This document shows, piece by piece, positions 57,302 to 64,000 of a stretch of 64,000 bases of DNA (position 1 is the first letter of the stretch; each line of letters opens with the position of its first letter). The DNA comes from Paramacrobiotus metropolitanus. Lineage: Eukaryota; Tardigrada; Eutardigrada; Parachela; Macrobiotidae. The DNA lies in the NCBI RefSeq assembly GCF_019649055.1, contig NW_026570263.1:992001-1056000 (forward strand). Direction: 5' to 3'. The notes below the pieces were generated by a model. The model was not told where the DNA came from, ran no database searches, and was given only the letters and a program-made list of their open reading frames with translations. The position numbers and the translations under genes are program-made.

Positions 57302-59298
57302 ATGTTCAAGAGGGATGTGTGGCGCTACGGCGCCGTGGACGTGCGCGACAGCAGCGGCCTGGTCCGTCACGGGTTAATCCGCGATCTGAGCCACCGCGGC
57401 CACTTCCTCGTCGACTTCGACTGCCCCCAGCAACACCGCGTCACCGTCCCCATCTCCCAGTGTCTGGCGTGGCGGCGGCGGCGCGGGGGCTGGGCGGTGG
57501 GGGCGCCCATGCTCACCCTCCTGCGCAGCGCCCCCGACCAGCCCTGGCAGTGGTTCCCCGCCACCATGCTGGCCTACAGCAGCAGCGACAACGGCTACGC
57601 CTTCGTGGAGGTGGACGTGGCCGAGGGCGACAAGCGCCAGGAGGTGGTCTGTCTGGATCGTGTCAAGCACGCGCCCCCGGGGGCCGACTGGGGCGAGCTG
57701 CGCCGCAAGGAGCAGCACGCCACGCACCGCGGATCGCCCTGTGTTAATCGCTACAGCGACAAGTTCCCCTTCGAGCCCGACCTCCGCTACTGGAAGTACC
57801 GGGTGTCCTTGCCTCTGGAGGCGGGTTTGCGGCAGCTAGCGGGACGGGGGGAGTTCAGGGAGTGGTGGGGGGATGCCACGCGGACGATCCTGCTGCGGGT
57901 GAAGAACGGCAGGCTGACGTATCTCTCCAGCACGAAGGGGGCCATGACGAAGGCCGACTGCGTAAGCGGCAATATGCTTGCGCGTTTTGACGCTCTCATG
58001 TGACGCTTGACTATTTTGACATCCTTGTTTTGATTCCGTTGGCAAGATTTTTGTTAGTTATCTTTATTTTGATACTGTCTGGCTGATCTGGTTTGGTCAT
58101 TTCCGCAAAATTAATATGGTGTGCATGACATCGGCTGCGACCAGGACATGCGTTTTTTGTGCGTTTAATAATTCTGTTAATCCAGTTGGCGGTTGCTTTA
58201 AAATATTGCTGGATTTTCTGCAATGCAACTGATGTCGGGTTTTTATAGGCAGCATTTCTGCAGCGCATCGCACATTCCTTGACGCGGGTGGCCGACCAGG
58301 ATGGCAGCAAGGGACTTTTCCGTCTCGCTTCCGGTCCGACTGAACACTCGAAGGTAGGCATTGCTATTCGGAATTTATTTGCTGTTTGGTTTATATTTCG
58401 TTCGACTGTACTTATCTGTTTTGAAATAAAATATAAAACGGAGAACAACATTTTTCCTTAGAAGATTTTAAATATAAAACTGAATAAAATATCTTGTTTT
58501 ATATTTCCATTTTATTACTGTTTTGATTCTTATTTCAGCAGTGTATTTCCTGTTTTTAGTTTGAGTTTGATTGTTTTATTTTGTTTATTTTGATCGCTCA
58601 TTCAGGGACTTTTCCCTGCTGTCCGTTAGAGATAATCGTAATGTGGAGATTTGTAGGCGGCGATGAGCGATAAGGAGGCCTTTGTGATGCCGTGGGAGAG
58701 TGTTCCCTACGAGCTGATCGTGGACATCTTCACCTGTCTGGACGTGGACGAGCGCATCGCCTGCCGTCTCGTGTGCGCCCACTGGAACGCCGTCATCGAG
58801 GAACTGCCCACGAGCACCGTCTGCATCTGCCCGGCCAAGCACCGCGAGGAAAAGTTGGCCCTGGCCCTGCACCGGACCGTCGGCGCCGACACCAAGATCC
58901 TGGTGATCACGCGCGCGCACCACGACAACGAAGTGCAGGACTGCTTCCTCCACACCGTCATCAGCTTGTTGGCCGTCAAGGGCATCAGTGTCCCGCTGAT
59001 CGTGCTGGCGCAGACGACGCTGATGGTCAGCAATCTGTGGCGCGATCCCGGCTGGCTGAAGGCGCCGCTGAACTGGTCCAGTGTGTGTCGGCGTTTTATT
59101 ATGTTGAGCGTGGAGGTGCGGGTGGTGCGTCGGTGGGGCAGCGTCGAGGACAGACGCCGGCAGATGCTGGGGTTGATGCAGACGCATTACGGGCTGGAGA
59201 AGTACGAGTGGCAGCTACGGGAACCCGATAGTCTCCTCGTTCTGCGGGTTAAGAAGAGCGATCTAGTAAGCAGTAATATACAATCAAATGTCTGCTGA
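57302..59298 (+). CDS. F-box protein with Tudor/agenet-like N-terminus (family member 2), three exons
   Basis: Exons 57302-57961, 58249-58353 and 58657-59298 join at phase 0 to 468 residues. The N-terminus reads YGAVDVRDSSGLVRHGLIRD...FLVDFDCPQQ...W, a small barrel-like pattern shared with the gene at 11.8 kb. The F-box (about residues 265-305) is canonical: MPWESVPYELIVDIFTCLDV then RLVCAHWNAVIEEL; it should bind Skp1 and make the protein an SCF substrate adaptor. The C-terminal part has no repeats (no LRR, WD40 or kelch) that I can see. After KKSDL the frame runs to TGA at 59298, but a perfect donor (CTA|GTAAGC, 59266) means a further exon may exist, as in member 1. It is head to head with TMEM214 and convergent with the MTA gene. 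Confidence 0.75.
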
Positions 59299-59792
59299 GC
59301 ATTTATATTATACGATTTTTCCTTAACGGGGGTCGTCGGTGCAGTATTTTTCTGAGAATCTCCTCATAATTTATTTATAATGCGAAAATATCGCTGGTAG
59401 TTTCTGGCTTCGTCGCTGTTGTTAAAGAGTATTGATTTTTGTTTCGTGTTAATGGATTATTTATGCCGCTATCATATTTACATCAAGAGATTTTTACTTT
59501 CATTTTCTTTCCAAATTGAGTAGATTTATTTATTTAGCTGCCACTTCTCGTAGAAAAACAACAATCATCGCTAATGAAGGTATTCTCGCATTTGTTGGGA
59601 AAAACCACACCAAACCCGATTTGTCAACGAGAACAAAAACATCTGAAACGCGCAACCACAGACGCAGGATGCAAGCAAGCTCGCGACATAATATATTAGA
59701 TTTAGCTAAAAAATGTTAAGAAACTAAAGTACAGAACGTGGTAAAAAACGGAACATGCTGAAGTAACTGAGGCATAGAAAAAGGAAAGGAAT
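59299..59792. other. Spacer between convergent F-box gene 2 and MTA genes
   Basis: AT-rich 3' flanks. Complements of AATAAA near 59524-59532 could end the MTA transcript. A missing last exon of F-box gene 2 could lie here but none was convincing. Confidence 0.35.
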
Positions 59793-62700
59793 TCACGGCG
59801 CGCTGGCGTCCCTGAGCGCGCGCACTTTGGAGATCACTGCTTCCAGCGGCGTCCGGCGCTTCCGCTGCCGGCGCTGGTAGTAGTCGACGAGCATTCCGGG
59901 ACAGGCGCGGTACCAGGCCTCGACGGCGTGCACGTCCTGCACGGCCATCTGCGGGTAGAGCGCCACGCGGCGCGGCTCGTACAGCGCCTCGCTGGCCACG
60001 CGCCGCATCACGACCCACTCGCGGCCCGACGCGAACAGGAACTCCTGCTCCTCCAGCAGGTCCTCCTCTTCCAAGGGGTCGGCCGCCTGCGAGCCCGGCG
60101 GCGACAGGACGTCCAGCGTGCTGCGGTGGGCCAGGAGGTGCTGCTTGGAGTGCGACTTGACGGGCGAGTGCGGCGTCGGCCGCTCCGGGGGGGCGGCGGC
60201 GTGCGGGGGCCGTTTCCAGGGCCGCTGCAGGCAGGCGTAGCGCTTCCAGTGGCGCCAGCAGGAGGAGCAGAGGGGGCGCACTTGGCGCCGGTTGATGGAC
60301 AGCCCCACCCATGCGTACCACTGTTTTGACGGCCCTACGCGATACAAAATCAAATCAGCATACACTTTTGAGTTTCTGTACTCTCAAACGTATCTATACT
60401 TTATGTATATTTCTGAATTATTTCACAAATGCATTACATTTTCTGAGCAATTTTTCACCATGATCCATTATTTTTTACTAGTATATTTCATTCCATTGGT
60501 AGTCTGAATTTATTTCTTAATTAACGGTTGACGTTGTTACAGTACATTCACCAATTTATACCGATCTATTTGATGGGCAATTTATTTAAAGTACGAGTAC
60601 AAAACATATAATCCTTTCATTTTCGCTTTATAGGAATTAGGAAGCATTATTTCACTCACCTTGTTGTTCATTTTTATTTATTTGATGATTTTATTTCACC
60701 GATTTATTGATTCATTTTATTTATAACTCATCATTTATTTTAAAGCGGTATTTAATTTTACGCATTTATTTCGCTGTTGACAGTAATCTTGGTTTAACTG
60801 TTGACTATCTACTGACCCAAGCAGCCGTAGCACAACTGCGCCTCGGAGACGTTCTTGAGCAGACAGGATTTGGACTGCAGATGCGGCACGTGGACGGAGG
60901 TGATGTGCTTCTTCTGCCGGCGGTCGCCTTCATCATGCGGTACTCCTTGTACAGATCCGTCCCCTTGTACAGGTAGTAGAAGCCCACGATGTCGGCGTAC
61001 TTCCGCCAGGGCAGCTGCAAAACACAGCTGTCACGAGAAGCAGACAGTCAGAGCAATCCACAACCTTACCCAGTCTTGGTGGATCATTTTGAGGCTGCGG
61101 CCGGTGCGTTCCAGGCCCAGCTGGAAGAACTGCATGTCGCTCTCGTCGAACGTCTCCAGCAGCGAGCGCCGACTGACCAACCGCCGTCCGTTGCCCACCA
61201 ACGCCGCCACCGCCTTCTTCAGGTCGTACCCGTTCTGGTGGAGGATGTCGGCGGCCAGCGTGTGCATGCAGTCGCGCCCGGCCAGCTGCGCCGTCACGTG
61301 CGGCAGCTCGTTGACGCCGTGATCGCTCTTGACGCGCGCCATCAACCCCACGGCCACCGTCACCGCGACGAAGGTCTCCACCGTGTCCTCCGGCAACCGC
61401 CCCGGCGTCCACAGCAGCGTGGCGTGGTCGGGCGCCGTGTCCGGCGGGGGATGCGGCCGGCAGGGCGGGATGACGGCCTGGAAGGTGGCCTTGCTGTCGA
61501 AGTGGATGCGCTTCTCGCGGTCGACCAGCAACTGCCCGGGCCGGTCGCCGTCCGGCAGGAACCAGACGCGCTCGCAGAAGAAGGTGTCGTCGCGCTGTGT
61601 GTACTCCGTCTTGGAGAGGCCGGGGGAGTGGTGCAGGACGCGGCATTTGCCGCGGATGAGGGCCGTGGGGAGGGTCTCCACGATGGGCCCGCCGGCGTCG
61701 TGCGTGAGGAAGAGCTCGCGGCTGGCCACGCGGTGCTCGCTCAACTCCCGCGGGGAGTACTCGGACAGGCGCTGCCGGCGCAGTCGGAGGCTCACCGGCC
61801 CGTCGACGCCGCTGCCGGCCGGCTCGTCCAGCTCCTCTTCGCCGTCCACGTAGCCGCAGAGGTGGCGCTGCGCCGCAACGGGCAGGTCGCACTTGCGGCT
61901 GTACACGAACACCTTCACGTCGATCCGGTTGTCGTCCTGTTCAACACCACTATTAAGAACTACCTCACACCTCACCAATCATCATCAAAGAATACCAGCA
62001 ATTCCGTAAGACACAATGCACAAAGCCATTTAATAACAAGACCAAAGTCAGAAAATTTCTAATACCATTAATAAAGAAGCCATAAATAGTAAATACATGC
62101 ATTAAGAAATTCATCAATAAACAATAAATAACATTTAAGAAAGCAACTGTCATGCAATCTATTTAAACCTTTATGAGCGCTTTAATAAACGAAATTTTTT
62201 TAAAATTAAAAGCGCAATATTAATAAAAAAATCAATAATTGATACATAACCTCTCGAAAACACTATTTTAATGATACAGTTCGCAATATTTAAGCCAAAA
62301 CTAACAGAAACGGTTCCAGTATCCGCGAAATACAATCCCAAAACGCGTAACGATCCTACGCGCTGCTGAGATAAAATGGAAAGTCAAGACAAATAACGCA
62401 AATAATTCCGAAGAAAATAAAAAATCCCGTAACGGTAATACTCAGCAAGAAATGATCAGTAACTCTGAAGCCAAAATCCATACAAATTCCGTAGGAAAAA
62501 CAATACTCGTAGCGATAGCAGTTCAAAAAATTGCACAATTAACTGAGAAACGCAAGAAATGAAATGGGTAGCGATTAAAACTGCAGTAAGACAGAGAAGA
62601 AATGATCAAATGCCAAAAGGGAAGGAAAAGCAACGCACGTAAGTTCAGTGTGTGGTAAAATATGTCGCCTATCGTGTCTGGTGAGTGGTGATAATGTTAT

Positions 62701-63170
62701 ACAGGAATGATATCGATGCGAATGCTGCAGAGAGCAGACTTGCACTTACCCTGACGAGCTCCTCCAGACGGCGGACCTGGTAGGGTCCCGAGGCGGACGT
62801 CTCGAAGTAGCAGTGATCTACACAGTGAAGACACGCAGTGACTGACAAGTACGAGTGTTGACGGAACGGCATCCTTCGTCTTACCGCCGACGGCGTAGCG
62901 CTCCTGCGGGGGAATGTTCACGTTGCTCAAGTGGCTCGTGTTGTTGTTGGGGGGTCCGTGATCTGTGCCTGAGCAGCGCGTAGGAGGGACGCTGCTCGCG
63001 GCGACGACGGACGCCAGCGACGGACAGGCCTCTGGCTCCACTACGAAGAAGCGGATAGATGAATATGTGTGCCAGCTGAAGCACCTCTGACAGGCGTCAC
63101 AGGCCCCCTGCGACTTACTGTCAGTGTCAGCGTCCTCCGCCGATGCACCTGCAGATGCAGCGGCCTCCAT
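59793..63170 (-). CDS. MTA: MTA (metastasis-associated) homologue, NuRD complex subunit, six exons
   Basis: Minus-strand exons 63170-63119, 63040-62885, 62817-62750, 61936-61070, 61014-60817 and 60334-59793; about 627 residues. Domain order is that of MTA proteins, which scaffold HDAC1/2 in NuRD: BAH (YAVG|DHCYFETSASGPYQVRRLEE, RVWFLPDGD), ELM2 (LLWTPGRLPEDTVETFVAV...DCMHTLAADILHQNGYDLKKA), SANT (FFQLGLERTGRSLKMIHQDW then LPWRKYADIVGFYYLY), and a GATA-type finger, CYGC...CSSC, split by the last intron. Beyond the finger the tail is shorter than in vertebrates. Frame break: exon 5 is 198 bp, yet the SANT and GATA frames differ by one base; the shift falls in the GC-rich GGCGACCGCCGG around 60920-60930. 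It is a one-base deletion in the assembly or a real lesion. Confidence 0.85.
61937..62749 (-). other. Intron 3 of the MTA gene
   Basis: Bounded by GTCAGG|GTAAGT (62749) and TTGAACAG (61937). AT-rich with many A runs; no exon or repeat recognised. Confidence 0.6.
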
Positions 63171-64000
63171 CCCGGCCAATCATGCAGCCCAGCCCGCTCC
63201 CAGAGTAGCGCATCCACACCCCGATCACCGCAAATAAAACCGCATCACCTACGTGCCCCAGTGAGGACGCTCTGCATGGCGCTGAAGCGTGCACGTGCTG
63301 TGAAGAACAGACCCACTCACAGTCACTCACTCCAAGCCTCGATGCTGCCACAACAACACCTCGCGGTCAACAAATAGATCGCGCCTTCACCATTCTAGTC
63401 TCGGCTCCGTCAGACTATTACACCACGGATAAGTAAAAGTATACAACAGAACCAACTCCAAATTTACGTAGCTTATCGCGGGTGAGCTGTAAAAACGTTC
63501 GTCGTTGTCACGTTGTCGTTGTGCTTGCAAACTTGCGAGTGGGTGAACACACTTAACACAGCCACAGGAAACATTTGATTTCGAGCTGGCTTGCAATTTT
63601 CAATGCAGCTGCTGCACCGAGGTGGTTGCTCTCATCGCGCGGCACTGGTCAGTGCCACTTCGCAGTTTCACACGTTTAATGGTTTCTGATAAACTTTTAT
63701 TCTAATGGTTTGCCGAATCTGGACAGGCTAACCCCAGCCAACAGTGAATACAGTGTTCCTAAAAATAAATCATTTTCTGTATAATAAATTTTGGTCTTTT
63801 GAAATATGTGGAGGATTACAGTCTTAGCGAGGTTTCCTTAAATGTCTATCCTGTAATTAATGTGCCTTGCAGTTGCTTTCACTGTCTTCGGTCCGGCATC
63901 GAATCATGCACGTTCTTTATCTTACAGAGCAAAATAATGATTTACTAACACAAGACACACACGGTTGAGCTAGGTATGTACCTAATACTCATAACGGTCC
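63171..64000. promoter_or_regulatory. 5' flank and probable promoter of the MTA gene
   Basis: Sequence upstream of ATG 63170 on the minus strand. GC-richer up to about 63.35 kb (leader), then AT-rich. No exon of another gene is visible before the window ends. Confidence 0.35.

Noticed and set aside
60989-62062. 357-codon open frame on the plus strand
   Set aside because: Antisense shadow of the long MTA exon; composition is Arg/Ala/Val-rich as expected for the complement of GC-rich coding sequence.

Overview
This is nuclear DNA from an animal. Protein-coding exons are short and GC-rich, introns are mostly 55-85 bp with GT-AG (some GC-AG) borders, and non-coding DNA is AT-richer. The gene set (receptor guanylate cyclase, GnRH/AKH/corazonin-like GPCR, MTA-type NuRD subunit, ATF4-type bZIP, TEX2, TMEM214, ER-type glucose-6-phosphate dehydrogenase) is metazoan. 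Short introns, multiple receptor cyclase-type genes and an unfamiliar F-box family suggest an ecdysozoan, perhaps a tardigrade, but that is an inference; nothing here proves the species.

Layout. 1-7.4 kb: almost no coding sequence; one minus-strand exon encoding a signal peptide (5574-5517) marks the start of a secreted or membrane protein whose other exons I cannot find. 7.4-10.85 kb: two-exon ER glucose-6-phosphate dehydrogenase (minus). 11.8-22.5 kb: an F-box gene (plus) with a Tudor/agenet-like N-terminus. Its last exon is interrupted by a TA-flanked terminal-inverted-repeat element that itself carries a 7.1-kb LTR retroelement with nearly identical LTRs. 23.9-29.05 kb: 22-exon receptor guanylate cyclase (plus). 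29.66-31.97 kb: TEX2-like lipid-transfer protein (plus). 33.1-34.6 kb: small type II membrane protein of unknown function (minus). 36.8-39.3 kb: ATF4-like bZIP factor (minus). 39.9-42.1 kb: mobile-element-rich spacer. 42.6-49.6 kb: four-exon peptide GPCR (plus). 50.5-56.0 kb: 16-exon TMEM214 (minus). 56.2-56.9 kb: an element whose inverted repeats are tandem arrays. 57.3-59.3 kb: second F-box gene of the same family (plus). 59.8-63.2 kb: MTA homologue with BAH, ELM2, SANT and GATA parts (minus).

No operon-like logic links these genes. Several belong to ER or stress biology (ER dehydrogenase, TEX2 at ER contacts, TMEM214, ATF4), which may be coincidence. The most striking unexplained signal is the 8-mer AAAGGTCA/TGACCTTT: about 28 non-coding copies where about two are expected by chance, most of them inside short introns between 23 and 35 kb. 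Other notable points: a receptor cyclase lacking one metal-binding Asp; three genes with apparent single-base frame breaks (indel errors or real lesions); and two 0.8-0.95 kb elements with 9-10 bp direct flanking repeats typical of Mutator-like elements. All gene models are hand-spliced from reading frame, phase and splice consensus; none was checked against transcripts or databases.
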